Origin: Apis mellifera
Lineage: Eukaryota; Arthropoda; Insecta; Hymenoptera; Apidae
Direction: 5' to 3'
DNA: 64,000 nt
Assembly (NCBI RefSeq): GCF_003254395.2
Contig: NC_037642.1
Span: forward strand, 2,574,501 to 2,638,500
Notes under the pieces: model-generated
What the model saw: only the letters and a program-made list of their open reading frames with translations
Told to the model about the DNA's origin: nothing
The model's database searches: none
Position numbers and translations under genes: made by a program
Part shown: piece by piece, positions 37,751-50,889 of the stretch
How the letters are laid out: each line of letters opens with the position of its first letter
Numbering within the stretch: position 1 is the stretch's first letter

Positions 37751-38050
37751 TTCTTTCCATCCGCTCAACTTGGATAATTCATCTATCCCGATCTATTAAT
37801 CCTGCAGACGTGACAATTTGAAACAATATTTCATTTCGACCGTGTTAAAATTAGAATCGTAGTAGAGTCGTGTAGCTATAAGAATCTTAAATTAAATCTT
37901 CTTTCGTTCAACTTGCATAATTCACCTAATCTATTAATCCTCCGCAGGCGTGACAATTCGAAATAATTCTGTTAAAGATAGAATTGTGGAATCATTGTTA
38001 CGAGAATCATTAAATATGTATTTCCTTCATTCGTCAACTTGAATAATTTA
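37751..38050 (+). repeat. Three diverged tandem copies, ~148- and ~123-bp spacing
   Basis: A block TTCTTTC(xx)TTCAACTTGxATAATTC, then an ATCTATTAATCCTxC run, then AGxCGTGACAATTxGAAA occurs at about 37751-37830 and again at about 37899-37968. A shorter third copy of the first part starts near 38021 (TTTCCTTCATTCGTCAACTT). The copies are diverged. Confidence 0.65.
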
Positions 38051-41000
38051 ATTTCAAACAGGGGTCCAAAGATTTCGTTTCGAAACGAATAAACGTGCGA
38101 GATGAATGTTACAAGTCTCGAAACGAAACGAGTCATTAACGCTTTGCTAAAAGTTTGATCATGGCCGTGAAAAGGAGATGACGAATCGTGAAAACTATTT
38201 AAGGATGAATTTTTCGGGACGTAAAATACATTGATTAATTCTGAATGTCGTGGAATTTGGAATGCTTGATTGTGCACTTTCAGATAGAGAGTCCAACATC
38301 TGATAGACACTGCTTTTAATCTGAGAAAGAAGTGGAATTTATAAGAGGAAAGTATTGCAAGTAATTCTATCTATTTATTTTATTTTAATATAAGATTCCT
38401 TTATTTATAGTAGAATATCGATTATCCGAGTTAATTGGAGGATAAATCCTTCTGATATAAATGCTTCCTCTTCTTCGTATAATTAGATCAAGAAGAATCG
38501 AATTTATTAATAAATCAAATAATTTTCAAATGTATACAATTATTATACAACTTCTTTTCATCGTGTTGTAAGAAAGAATTTATTTTCGAATAGCTAAACT
38601 TCGAATAATCGAATTGTATTATTCAATATGATACGAAATAATTGTAAATTGTAATATTAACAATATTTATCAAATTGATTATTACTTGAACATTATAACA
38701 GATTTAAACTAAGAATAATTTAGAATTAAATTCAAAGATACGAGTTGTAAACGTGTACAATGCGAATCCTTATAAATTCCTTTGATTACATTATTATCCT
38801 TTGTATGAATCCTGTTTCAAGAAGAATCCTGACAAATGTACATAGATGTGTTTGCAATGATTAACCAGCTTCACTCTGATTTCTATTTTACATTTTCGAT
38901 TTGTACATTTGGTTTTTATTGAACATATTTCGAGAGAGGATAATTCTTGTAAAAGTTTTATTGTAGCTACACTGAGATGTAGGAATGAAATGACAAGTAA
39001 AATCGATGCGAAGAGAATGCAACATTTATCAGTTTATCATATATTATTCTTCCTCATTTCGAAGAAAAAGATAAGAAATATGATTAATTTTTTCAAATGC
39101 GAAGAATAGAAGATATGAGAATATTTGCTTGGAAGATCCTCCTCTCGAAGCCATCCCCATTGAAAATCATTATCATAATAATCGTTCTTTCGATACAATT
39201 TATTACAATATGACCTAGTTTCACAAGTTTTCCCCTTAATTGTTGCAATTCGAGATGAATGTAGTAGCATTGATGCTGGTAAACTATGCAATAATTTTAT
39301 CATACATAAATTTATATATAAATTCTATCAAAATATCGTTCGATTTGGAGTTTCTTCTTCTTCTTTCAATCGTTTTATATGATCTCAATTTTTTATCCAA
39401 AGATTAGAAATATTATCTAATATAAATACAGAGAGAAGAAGCATTCTGATACATCTTTGGAAACATAATTTCAACTGTACAAAGTAATCTGATACGATAA
39501 AATTTTTATTTGGAAATTTCCAAAAATATTCGTACATTGGTTTCGTTTTATCCATTTTTCTTAGAGTCACTTTTCCGAATGAAAATAATGGAAAACGGAT
39601 AATTCAATTAAATCATCTTAATCGACATTATGCACAGGGCCACGAAAATGTGTGGCACTGTATCTAAACAATGTTTAATAACGTATATATGCATATACAT
39701 TTTGCATCGCGATATCAGTTCCACTGTAAACGTGACCCACTCGAAGGCATTCGTTATAATTAGCGTCACGAGCATGCTCTGTCGTCCGCAAACCACAGGA
39801 TGGAATTATCCGAATGTCTCAGCCAGAATTACACACGCGTTGTTGCGCGATCTTGTTTGTATTCTACCATAGATCATTTGCATGCTACCGATAGTTGCCC
39901 CCTTCTTTTTTCCCCAACTTTATCTCTCTCTCTCTGATTTGTTGTCCGCTCGTGTTATTTTTAATCCGAATTGAAAAAAAAAAATCCAGAATTTTATTTT
40001 CGTCCCTCGAGTTAAATTATCCTCAAGTTCAGGGAAAGATCGAAGATAAAATTATCGAGTTTTCTCGAGATTAATGAGAGGATTATTAAAAACTGCATCG
40101 AGATCAACGGAGGAACAATTTTATCCAATATTCTTCGATATTAAAATAGATTTGATTGTATTTATAGAAATATTCGATTTATATCAAGATGGATCCAAGT
40201 TTATAAATGATTAAATATTTCTAATTTTTTCTCCGTACAATAATTATTTACATTTCTCCACTTCCGTCATCATCCAGAGATCCAAAATCGTCTCAAAATT
40301 TCTTGATTGAACCGTTTGATGAACAAATCGACGAGTGAATAATTAATTATAAATAAATAATTTTAAGATGTAATTTTAAGATTTTAAGATTAATTAAATA
40401 ATTTTGAGATGTTTACAAGGCAATTCAGGTTTCTGAAGATCGGAAGATGGATGATTTATAATTGGAAACAGGTTGTGAGCCGACGACGCGTAGCATTCAC
40501 ATGCAAATGGACCATCGATGCGCCCCATCCAAGTCAAATACGTGATAGTGACAGCCAGAAATACGAAGGCGGACGTGTTGTGGCTGTTTCGTCGTTTGAC
40601 AGATATGTTTCTCCCAGAACAGAGTGGATTAAACGAAACTAACATCGATTGTCCTTGAATGCCAGTATCGATATCCGTAAAGGCGCAATCGTGCCTTGTT
40701 AAAACGATCCGGTTTATATGCTTTCTGAACAATCGATCGATAATTAAAATCAACGCCTCTCTCTGTCTCTCTTAATCAACTAAGTAATTTGATTGTGGAT
40801 CGTTTTACATATGCTTGAAACGATATGTCATCTACGATCCTCTTTTTTTTCACAGTTTATGTATAAAATCAAGAAATCTTGAATCGATGCTTCCTCGTTT
40901 ATAGCATTCATAATATCAATGCATGGCAAGAATTCCAATTGAACGAATGAATACTCGATATCTTTGCGAGATTGTTAAATTTGTTCGAAATAAATTAACG

Positions 41001-43182
41001 AGCTTATCGTGGCGATTTTGAAATTAAGAAATGGTGAAACAAAGATTGGGGCGATGGAATAAGTAAGACGTGGTTAAGGATTATTCCGTATCCTTGACTC
41101 CACAATTAGCCTCTCTACACGTGGTTAGATTACAGGCGCGGTAACACGATTTCAATTACCCGAAATTCGCCGATCGACCGATTATTTCTCGCTCCCTCTG
41201 GATAATATGCAAATCAAATTTCAGATTAAATTCAATTGGCGTCGTGTCTATCAACGGGCCAACTTCTAATTCGCGTGACTAATCTATTGTATCTGTGGAT
41301 ACGTGTTATCGGGTCGAAAAGTCGGATTTTGCATTAAATTAAGAAGTTAAGAAACGAACGGGTAAAGTGGATCGATGATTCCCGAAATGGCGATCTTGCC
41401 GAATTATCCCGTTTCCTCGAAGCTCAAAGAAGATGAAAAAGATGAAATGATTTATATATATATATTTTAACGGCCTTCACCCGTTTCTCAATCGATAAAT
41501 TCGGGCTGGAAACGGTTCTAGGCTCGTCTCTGTTGCATCGAATAACTGCTACATCGAACCACTTTGTCGGAATGTAAGCGAATTGCATAAAGGAAAGAGG
41601 GAAAGTGCAGTGTGTTTCTGGGAGAGGGATGTTGCTGTCCGGTGAAATGTAAATTTCGAAATAGAGAACACAGTGGTGTGTAAGGTTTTATATTTCTTTT
41701 CTTTTTTCTCTTCTTGTGAAAATTTACTTTTTATATTATTTAGAAAAGTTTGGAAATTGGGGATTTATAAAATGAAACAACTTTGTGATAATTTGGTATA
41801 TGAAATTTGGTATATAAAGATGAATATATTGTAAACTTTTTATTTCTCGAATTGGACAGATGGATGGAGAAATTTGAATGATATGGTACGAGGCAATATG
41901 ATGTTTGTTGAAAATAATAAGTTATGAAACTATATTAAAGTGTAAATAAGCAAGTTTGATAACGATACACAGGTATCGAATAATCGAAATTTAGTTTGTT
42001 TCAGGATAATCATATATGCATATAGAAATTGCATTTTGCACAATGACAGTGTGTTGTGACAAGCATTGAATTCGCGTGCATATTATTATAATACACCTCA
42101 AATGTTTCGTATCGTGAATAGAATGACGATCAAAAACGCGGCATGGATAATTCCTCCCTTTGTTATTCCAACATCACGATCGTTGTAACGATAATTTATT
42201 ACAATTAAAAAAAAAGATACAAATTACGAAATTAATCATTCAAAATTGAATGATTAACCCTCCTTTCCGTTTCCTCGACCGCGATAAACTTTTAATAAGA
42301 AAAAAAGTTTCGCTAGGGGAATAAAAGTCGAGGGAGAGAAAGAACGAAACCTTTCGACGAGATTAGTCATCCGTTTGAAAAAGCTCGGTGTTCATCCCTC
42401 GTTTAACAGAAACTCCAGAGCTGGCCGGATTCCATTCTTACGGAGCAAACACTTTCAGAAGGATGGATTTAGATGCAAACTACTTTTTGAAGTACTAACT
42501 CTTCTCCGACTCCCTTGAAAGGACGTGAGATAAGCCTTCGATCTGTTTAATCCCCGAGGCAGTGTTTCAACCCTCCCTTTAGCACGTTTTCTATGGCCGA
42601 TCGATTTTTGTTAACAACGGGGAACACGTTCGTATCGCCGTCCTAATGGAATCAAAATGAACACACGTGCATCCCGTTCGAACGCTTAATTTAAAAAAAG
42701 CTTCGAAATTTGATTCGAATATATATTTCTAACTACAACAACTATTACTTTAAATTCGCTTTTCTTGTGGGTTAAAAAATAATTATCAATACGAAAGTGT
42801 AAATTAACAAATAATATTCAAATGATGTGATGAATGACGTGATACCAATATAACGTTGACAAATAATTAAATAATAATTAATAGAAATTGAATTGGACAA
42901 CTTTTTGAAACAGTTACGAACAATGTGGAACAAATTATTCCATAGATGTGACAATCATCGAAACTTGCTAAATATTAACAAAAATAAACGAGATGTATAA
43001 TTTATTCAATCTTCATAATAAACAACTTTCTCAGAAATCAACAAACTTATTATTCACTTTCTTTTTTTCAATTTGTATAAACCTTCTGCAACAAATTTTT
43101 AACAAGATCGATTGCTGAATCTGGAAACGAGAAGTTACAGAAAAACTTTTTCGATATTGGACGATACGCATTTCTAAAAAAA
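38051..43182. other. Non-coding stretch
   Basis: No gene is supported. Islands lie at about 39,600-39,910, 40,420-40,720, 41,040-41,650 and 42,290-42,660. Overlapping plus and minus frames in the 40.4 kb island cannot be separated. A short CT tract lies at 39,923-39,937. Confidence 0.6.
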
Positions 43183-43213
43183 AGAAAGAAAGAAAGAAAG
43201 AAAGAAAAGAAAA
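43183..43213. repeat. (AAAG)n microsatellite
   Basis: Seven near-perfect AAAG units. Confidence 0.9.
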
Positions 43214-43725
43214 CGATTAAACGAAACACGATTTCGCAGTGCGAGAATGCGTCAACCGGGTCGAATCCAATCTAGTTAAACGAAAGAAACAAGGCAGTCG
43301 GTAAAAAGATTTTATAACTTCGCAATAGACACGGAGCAATCCTGGCGAAACACGGGAGCGACTTAAACTTTTCGTATTCTCTAAATCCGGATACGGAGCA
43401 GATCTTCTCGCGGCCTCGATCAAACGCTCCAACGCTTCTCTCGATAAGTTGTATCCCTCCTTCTCCCTCCACATCGACCGATATAGCCCCGTCCCCCTCG
43501 TCACCCACCTCTTCTCCATCATTCCTCTCCTCGCGTTGTCGCGAGAGGAAACTTAAACCCATCCCTCTGATTATGTTTTTACCGTGAAGTCGGCTTCTTT
43601 TAGCCCGGAAATTACTTTCATCTCGCCCTCTTTCCAACCCCTTCCTCGAGATCTCTCTGCACGGCAGATTTTCCGGAAAGCAATACCGTTTTATGTCCCC
43701 TAAAGGTCCTCCTCCACGAGGATAC

Positions 43726-43760
43726 TATATAAGCACGGATAATCGAGTTGCTTCAACGCG
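43726..43760 (+). promoter_or_regulatory. TATA-box core promoter candidate
   Basis: TATATAAG at 43726-43733 is followed, 29 bases after its first T, by the A of CTTCAACG (A43755), a partial initiator match. The distance is right for a TATA-dependent start. It lies at the 3' side of a GC-rich island (about 43,220-43,960). No long plus-strand coding frame follows, so any transcript would be non-coding or spliced to a distant exon. In AT-rich DNA, TATA matches are frequent. Confidence 0.2.
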
Positions 43761-43960
43761 GGGCAAATAACTCGTTGGAAAGGGAAAACTCGTGTCGCCT
43801 TTCTTACGAGTCGGAGAGTCCAAGGGAGAGCTTCCTAATCGTGGAGACGCGTATTCGCACTTGAAACAATTCGAGGTTCGAGGAGAAATGGAGGAAATGG
43901 GACGGGGCGAGGAGTTTTTGACAAGGAGAGGGTTTGGAAGCGAGGAAAGAAGGTGGTTTT

Positions 43961-45575
43961 AGGTTTATATTAAATTTCAAAAATTCGTGGAATGATTCAA
44001 GGGCTAATTTTTCAAATCTTGTTGTAAAATAATTATTCGAACGATGCGATATATCTGAATTTAATTGTATATTGATCCATTGGAGGAAAAGTAAATTGGT
44101 AAATTTTAATATCAATTTAATTATTTTATACGTATAATGAAAAAATCGAGATTAATTTATCAGAAAATTAAATAGTTCCTCAATCACGAGAAGAAAAATC
44201 GAAATTTTTTAGAAATTACGGAATTAATTGTTAACTGATTCATGGAATTAAATGTTAAATAATTTAAAATACAGTGTCCTAAACTTTAACTATGTTTAAC
44301 TAGATTCAAAATTTGATATGAATTGAATATACTTTGCAATCTTTGCAAAATGCAATATATCTTATAATAACTTTAAATTTTACATTAGTTTTTTGTTCTG
44401 CGATTACTTGTATTTATTAATTTCTATGAAAAATTAAGGGAATGAATCATTTTAAAAAATTTCACGAAAGACACTCAATTTTCGACAATAACGTCTTCCT
44501 TGTATATAAAAAAATATTATATCATTAATTATTAAGCCTAAAATAATATATAAAATAAATATACAATATTTACAGATACAATTTTAAAAAAAGTATATAA
44601 CAAATTTGTAAATTCTTTGTTGTAACAAATAATTTCAAATCTAATAATTATAAGTTATGATTAAATCGTGGCCACTTTTAAAAATTTACATTTCTTTCTT
44701 CGAAATAAAATAAAAATAAAAAGAAAAAAGAAACTACAAATATATTTCAATTTTTAAATAATCCTTTCGATTTTTTAAAACAATGAATTGAACTATTATT
44801 TAAAAATTAAAAAAAAAAAGACACGTAAAACCAATTAGATTTGAATTAAATTTTTAATATAAATAATTTTTTAAGACGAAAAAAATTTCTAAAAATTCCA
44901 ATCCACGATGTATTTTGATAATTGTTATAATTTATCGTTTGTTTAAGAGAAAAAAATATTTTAATATCATCGGTATGAATAAATGTAAAAATTAGTATTC
45001 CGATAAAAAAAAATATTATTTAATTAATAGCGATTATTTATTCCCACGATCGATTATTAAATTATAAATACGAGTGTTCACAGTTACGATGTAAAATGTC
45101 GAATGAATCGAGCCACGGGAAACGAAAACATTGGTTGTCATTCGTATTCGAAACATTGATTTAACAAAGTCGCTTTCCGGACACGGAGCGGAACGGTCGT
45201 GTTTCTCTCTGCTCCTCGAAATTATTATACCGTTTAATAGATAAATTAATATCGCGCGAATAATTACAAATAAATTAAATTATCGTTTCAAAAAATTTGT
45301 AAGTAAAAAACATCGCGAACGGTGCAACGTAAGAATATCAATAAATATTAAATATTTTTGCAAAATTTTCGCGATACGAATTTTCGCAATTTTTCCAATG
45401 CATCGTAACACATCTATTGGCTATCACTGCTTTAAATAACGATATTATTCTATCTGAAACGATACTGTATAGCCAAAAAATTAAATCAATTAACATTTCA
45501 TTTTCCACTAATAGAAAGGAATCGAAAACTCTACGAAACAATTTTCTTCAAAACAAATAATCCAAATCTTTTTTT
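43961..45575. other. Very AT-rich stretch, no gene seen
   Basis: This is one of the most AT-rich parts of the window. No frame longer than chance and no repeat structure worth naming were seen; a small GC-richer piece is at about 45,080-45,220. Confidence 0.65.
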
Positions 45576-45965
45576 CCTTTGTCCAGATCGAACGTCACTA
45601 TCCCCTCGAAAACACGCGTAACAAACAGTGGGAGAGAACGACGGAAAAATGCCCGTGAAAATTGTCAGAATTCGGACAGATTGATAGAAACAATTTCAAG
45701 GATCGTTAAGTACGTCACGTCAGCAAATTGGCCGAGATTTCTCCCCAATAACCGAGGAATCCGCGACGTGGGATTGGCTTCCGCCTCCTCCCCAATGGAT
45801 GTTTCGAGGAATCAACCCATCTCTTGAAAGATACTTCCCCTGGAAAATCCTTGCTGCGACCAACGTGGACGATTCTCGCGCGAGATAACGTCCCTCGTTT
45901 GTCCTCGACAGCGTCCTGCGATACCCCGTGTCTTTCAACGGGACAAGGACAACGAGGAGGAGAGG

Positions 45966-46019
45966 GACAATCGAAGGTTGGGGGGACATCCTTGGGACCA
46001 CCCTCCACCCTTCGTTGTC
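45966..46019. ncRNA. Stable 18-bp hairpin, pre-miRNA-like
   Basis: GACAA (45966-45970) pairs with TTGTC (46015-46019). After one bulged T, CGAAGG (45972-45977) pairs with CCTTCG (46009-46014). After one mismatch, TGGGGGG (45979-45985) pairs with CCCTCCA (46001-46007) with one G-U. The loop is 15 bases. This is the most stable fold I found by eye. Size and shape suit a microRNA precursor, but no known miRNA sequence is recognised and the GC-rich setting raises the chance of spurious pairing. Confidence 0.3.
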
Positions 46020-46126
46020 ATTGTCTCCCCGTCGACAAAGCGCGTCCGATTATTTTCACGTTTCTGTCGAGACAGCTCGGACCCTTTTGTTCGTTTTCAA
46101 TGCCTCGCCTTCGAGCTCGATTCATC

Positions 46127-46148
46127 CCTTCCTTCCTTCCTTCCTTCC
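46127..46148. repeat. (CCTT)n microsatellite
   Basis: About five CCTT units inside the GC island. Confidence 0.9.
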
Positions 46149-46245
46149 CGCCCCCAACCCGAATGTCCTTGCCCCCGAAACCGAGGCAAGATATATCGCG
46201 CGGAGGGAATTGTAGGTGGATAAGGGAATTAAGAGTGTCGAATTT

Positions 46246-48050
46246 CAGAGAGTATTGTTTGGATTATCAGTGAGATATTTGTGATTGAAATGGAAAATGA
46301 CTCGAGGAAAATTTTGAAAAGATCGTACATTAAAAAATGGTAGAAATTTTTTCGAATAAATATCGAGGATTTTGTTATAATGTTTTCTTATATTTTTTCA
46401 GGAATGAAATAAATCTTCAACTACGTTTAATTTGAAAAATGATGTTAACTTTGTGTATAATAATTATCGGAACAAATAGTGATTGTTCTGGTACGATGAT
46501 TAAAAAAATCAAGTGGAACGGAATATGATATTTCGAAAGAGAAAAAGAGAATGTTGGAAGGAATTCTGGAAATCGATAGAAAAAGCAGCAACTCGGTGAT
46601 CAAAGGATACGAGCTTTTCATGATTGAAAGGATTCGTCCCAAGGTCCGAACAGCTATCATTTCCACCAGGCTTGGAATCAGAGATGGTGGAATCTTGCGT
46701 GAAGAATGTCAAAGCTTACGAGGAAGTTAACTGCAGGGAAAAGACGGAGAGGAGAGCAAAGGAGGGAGATCGAAAGCCTTGAAAGCGGAAAATTCTAGCC
46801 GTAGGATATTCCACGCGTGTTTCATTCCAAACGTGTTCCCCCTTTCACTCCATCCTTGTACTTTTTCGTATTTAAATGTATAATGTGAAACATGGAGCGA
46901 GATTTGATCGATATTGCGTTAGTAATATTTAATAATTCATCTCATATTAATAATTTTCAATTCTTAATCTCTCTCATAATTGAAAATAAAAATATTCTTC
47001 AGTGTCTTCGTCTCGACAAACAATAAACGCTCGAGTTAGAAATACGTTCTATTGTCTTAATAACGAGATATATAATTTGTTTAGGAAGAATTGAAATTTT
47101 TTATCGGGGATACAAGGGGGAAGGAAATGAAGAATGCGCGCGACAGTTACACAACTATCCGTTCAAACAAAATAGATAGGGGGCGTTCTAAGATCAAAGA
47201 TACCGAGAGGAGAAATGGCCTGCCCCTCGAAGAGAAAACGATTTGATACATTTGCCGACTAGGATTGTAGAAAAGAAAGTTCTTCGAGCGCGACTCATCC
47301 TTTCTTCCTCCTCGTTTCCTCGTGCTATTCTTCATCGAAATCTAGATCCCCCGTGTCAGCGGGGGAAAGTCGAACATCCAGTTCTTGATCTCTTTACTTC
47401 ATATTCCCTTTGTCGAGAAAATGAACGATTCTCCCCCTCATAATTTCGCAAAGTCTTGTTCTCGAAAAGTGGAAAATTCTTTTAGAAAAAACGAAAATTA
47501 CTTTATCGTGAGTGATATTGGATCGTGGATCTTATCTTAACGATTAAAAACCGGTAATTACTCTGTAAATATAGATTATACATCGATTTGGCTTCGTCAA
47601 TAATAAGTAAAATTATTATAATTCGATAATATTTATTTTCTAGTGAAAAGAAAAGAAGAGGAACCAATATTTATAAAAATTAATACCACATAATGTTGAA
47701 AAGATTGCGTTTGAATAATTATAAGTTTACGGCCAATTTCGTGGACTCGTGACTCGTTTGATTTAATTACGAATATTGATGAATGAAAAGTTGGACGAAA
47801 AATCGTGAAAAACGTTGGAGGAAAATATCGAGGATATTTAATTATGGAGGAGAATTGGAAACAAAATTACTACGTTATTGAAAATTGATTAATAGTGGAT
47901 ATTAAAAGACAAATTGCATTATAGGTCGAGAAAAAAGGCAAACATTTCCTTGGAAAACATTTATCCGCGGCATTTATAACGAGCGTAGGGTTCACGATGG
48001 TATAGTTATTAGCAAACGTGGATTATTGATCCTCCATTTATTTTCCTCAG
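46246..48050. other. Non-coding stretch
   Basis: No gene is supported. GC-richer pieces lie at about 46,600-46,870 and 47,130-47,440. Confidence 0.6.
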
Positions 48051-48128
48051 GAGCACTGAAATTGAGGCGCAGCGCTTCGGTGAATCGCATTATTGGCAGA
48101 TGCATAATGGAGCTGCTCGATAAATAAA
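48051..48128 (+). CDS. Weak terminal-exon candidate with poly(A) signal
   Basis: A good acceptor (ccatttattttcctcag) ends at 48050. Entering in phase 1, the frame reads 23 codons (start STEIEAQRFGESHYW) to TAA at 48121-48123, and AATAAA overlaps the stop at 48123-48128, a layout like that of the confident gene at 1.2 kb. The block is GC-richer than its surroundings. Its upstream exon is not found. A conserved non-coding element is the main alternative. Confidence 0.15.
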
Positions 48129-50743
48129 CGACACGGATTCGCGTCACTGCTCTACGTCCTGCCTTAGATAAACCGGCTCAATTTTCAATCTTAACGTTCA
48201 ATCACTGACAGAAACTTGATGATTCTGTCGTTCAATTTTCTTTTTCTAATTAAACGGGTTAAATATCAACGTGTAACATCTTTTGAAAAATTATACTCGT
48301 GTTCGTCATTTCAACGAAATAATAAATGTTAAGAAAAGGAAAATAAAAGGGATCATTTTTCTTTTTCTTTTTTTTTTTTATGATCCTGATCAACATTACG
48401 ACGCATATCAATTTTTCATGGCTGTATTTATTTTCTCCTATATCACATATGAAAATATAATATGGAAAAAGAAAAATTTATTCGTGTATTATTACAGAAT
48501 GATTTGAATATTTCAATCGAATTTTTATTTCATATTCAGATTTTATGAAAGGAAAATAAAAGCCAGTAATAAATTATTACAATAAGTTATGAAATATTTA
48601 TCGGAATGAATATAAATCCTCGAATAAATTTAATATAAGAAAACTGTTGAAAAAATAGCAAGAATCAATCACATGAATGATTGGAATAATCGTTTCGCAA
48701 ATTTTTAAAAATTTATCAAATACGATGGCCCGAAATATTCAATCAAAACTCCAAATGGAAACTCTCATACATTTTCTTTCCCTTAAACGCGTGATTCATG
48801 AGGATTTACTTTCCAAAAAAATGACAAAAATTCTATGAAAAAGTATCATTCACACGACGAGAAACAAACTTTTATATATTTTTAAGAAGACTCTACGACA
48901 TCATTTATATAACAGCGACCTTTCAAAAAAAAATATACTGCTCAAAAAATGTATCTTGCACGAATTGTTATCGCTCGCCAGATATGAAACAATACGAGCG
49001 TACACAAACACGCGACGAACAAACACTGGGCCCCCCAGTTTAATAATTTCGTACGCCTCTGGTGCTCGTGTTTGCGCGTGAAACCTGGCGCGCGATGTTA
49101 GACTCGTGCACGTGGAAACGTAATCACCGCAATCCACCAGGCATGAACGCGCGAGGAAATGGTGGGAGGAAGAAGGTCGGAAACGTCGATAACATACGAT
49201 CCCTCGAATTTTCGCTTCTCGGAATGGCTGGAGGGTCGAAAAGAAGGATATTCACGGTCGATCGAGCGAATATAAACGCGAGACCCGCGAATATCGAATT
49301 CTTCTTGACGACAGTGGGGGACGAGAGGGGAGGACTTGGACGAGGAAGAGAGAGAGACGAATATAGAGATAAAAACGTTGGAGGAGATGGGAAGTTTTCT
49401 AAGCGTATGAGACGGTTGACAGGTTGAACAGTGAAGGAATGAATGTGTAGAGAGAGAGAGGGATATAGGAAGTTTTCCAAGAGAAGGAGAGATGTAAGGA
49501 GAAGAGCCAGTCGATAGAATGGTTTGATAAAACGAACGGCTCTCGTTTACTGGGAATCCTCCACGAAATTATCGGAGGATGTATACCTCGAAATAAAAAA
49601 AGGTTTTCTTGGTTCACGCAATGATATGACGTAAGCTTGGATATTATCCCGCTTTTATCGTGATATATAGAAAGAAATAATTTCTATCTCTTGGAAAAAC
49701 GCCCTTCGAATCGTCGAAGTGCATTTTATACGAAAGAAAGAGAAACCATATGTACACTGTTGAACAGTGTGGTTGTGAGAAGATATTTCTTTCTTGGAAG
49801 ATGTATAATGTAAACTCTTGAAAAGATTTCATTTGTTATAGTATAACATCTTAAAGTTCTTGAAATTCGTTATTCGATTTTGAAATATTTTTTTTATTTC
49901 TATTTCGATAAATAAATTTCTTTTTTTTTTTGCGTATAATTAATCGTGCTAATATTTGGATATATATATCGGTTTATTTCTGAATTTATTTTCGATTTAT
50001 TTGAACGTCGTGTTGATTTCGATAGGAAAATACAATATACTTGGTGTTATTTTTACCTCGTAAAATATACGCACAAAATTTTTTTGAAAATACGATACTA
50101 TTTGCATAATTAAATTTAAATGAAGAATATTATATTCTCATATTTTCATTGATACGTGGATATTTTATGTATAAAATTTGAGGAAGCAAAGTATGAGTTT
50201 AATATTTTCCAGCGTTTTTATTTTTAATCATTTTAATCGTTTTTAAAATTTTTCAAATTATTTATTCAGCATAAAATTTTTTTATTTAAAACATACTAAA
50301 TAATATTATGTAGATGATATTATGTAAATGAAAAATTGTGTAATTTATCTACGAATTATAATTATTATTTTCGCGTGTTATAAGCAACGAAATGTTTAAA
50401 TAATCCTTTCGTGTTTAAAATAAAAAATTCGTAGATAGATTCTGAATATCAATTATACATTTATGTGTAATTTCTTTCACTTGTTCTTTTTAAATTCTAG
50501 GAGAAACGTTGAAAATTATCAACATATAACGAACTTCTAATTTCATAATCCGTTAAAATATTAAGATTTTATTTCACGCGTATTTCCTGACGAGCATACA
50601 TTCGAAATAATTATATTAACCGCTTGAGAAAATTATGTAACATGGAGAGATGCAATTGTTCCATTAAGAAATGTATCGTTCTGATTAGCTTGAGTGCTGG
50701 TGATGAGAGCGTTGCAAAGGAGGATTTGCTGCCAGGGTGATTT
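48129..50743. other. Non-coding stretch, island at 48.96-49.6 kb
   Basis: No gene is supported. The island at 48,960-49,600 is open on both strands and carries GA-rich runs near 49,448-49,461. A small hairpin ACACTGT / ACAGTGT lies at 49754-49770. The part from 49,850 to 50,640 is extremely AT-rich. Confidence 0.6.
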
Positions 50744-50801
50744 TGCATTGTTGGGTTGAGTGTCACTCATGCAATTGCACTCAAACCCGGTAGACAATGC
50801 A
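50744..50801 (+). ncRNA. miRNA-precursor-like hairpin with miR-92-like 3' arm
   Basis: Pairing by eye: 50744-50752 with 50093-offset partner 50793-50801 (9 bp, one G-U), then 50753-50757 with 50784-50788 (5 bp), then 50758-50762 with 50778-50782 (5 bp, A50783 bulged), leaving a 15-base loop and four unpaired bases (50789-50792). The 3' arm contains AATTGCACT (50773-50781) and then CCCGG (50786-50790). The miR-92 family is known for the same AAUUGCACU start followed by CCCGG, but with one base fewer between them and a different end. The first bases of that stretch fall in the loop here, so family membership is uncertain. The hairpin stands out as a GC-richer patch in very AT-rich DNA. Confidence 0.4.
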
Positions 50802-50889
50802 TCCATCTAACCGATAATTCATTTAATATAAACAAAGAAGATTTGAATTTAATGGAACACAATAAAACCATTATGCTTTCAAGATAAAC

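Larger units (their letters stand above)
45576..46245. other. GC/CpG-rich island
   Basis: GC content is high across about 670 bases, with three or more long overlapping frames on both strands. None has a domain or consistent splice sites. The island holds a long stable hairpin (45966-46019) and a (CCTT)n repeat (46127-46148). A regulatory element, promoter or non-coding RNA exon is more likely than a protein exon. Confidence 0.45.

Noticed and set aside
43250..43280. GGGTCGAATCC resembling a tRNA B box
   Set aside because: No A box or acceptor-stem pairing at the right distance.
43217..43637. Two minus-strand ORFs of 101 and 121 codons
   Set aside because: Overlapping different frames in a GC island; Arg/Glu-rich without domain.
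45715..46273. Several ORFs of 81-149 codons in the 45.6-46.2 kb island
   Set aside because: All frames open because of GC content; they cross a (CCTT)n repeat and a hairpin.
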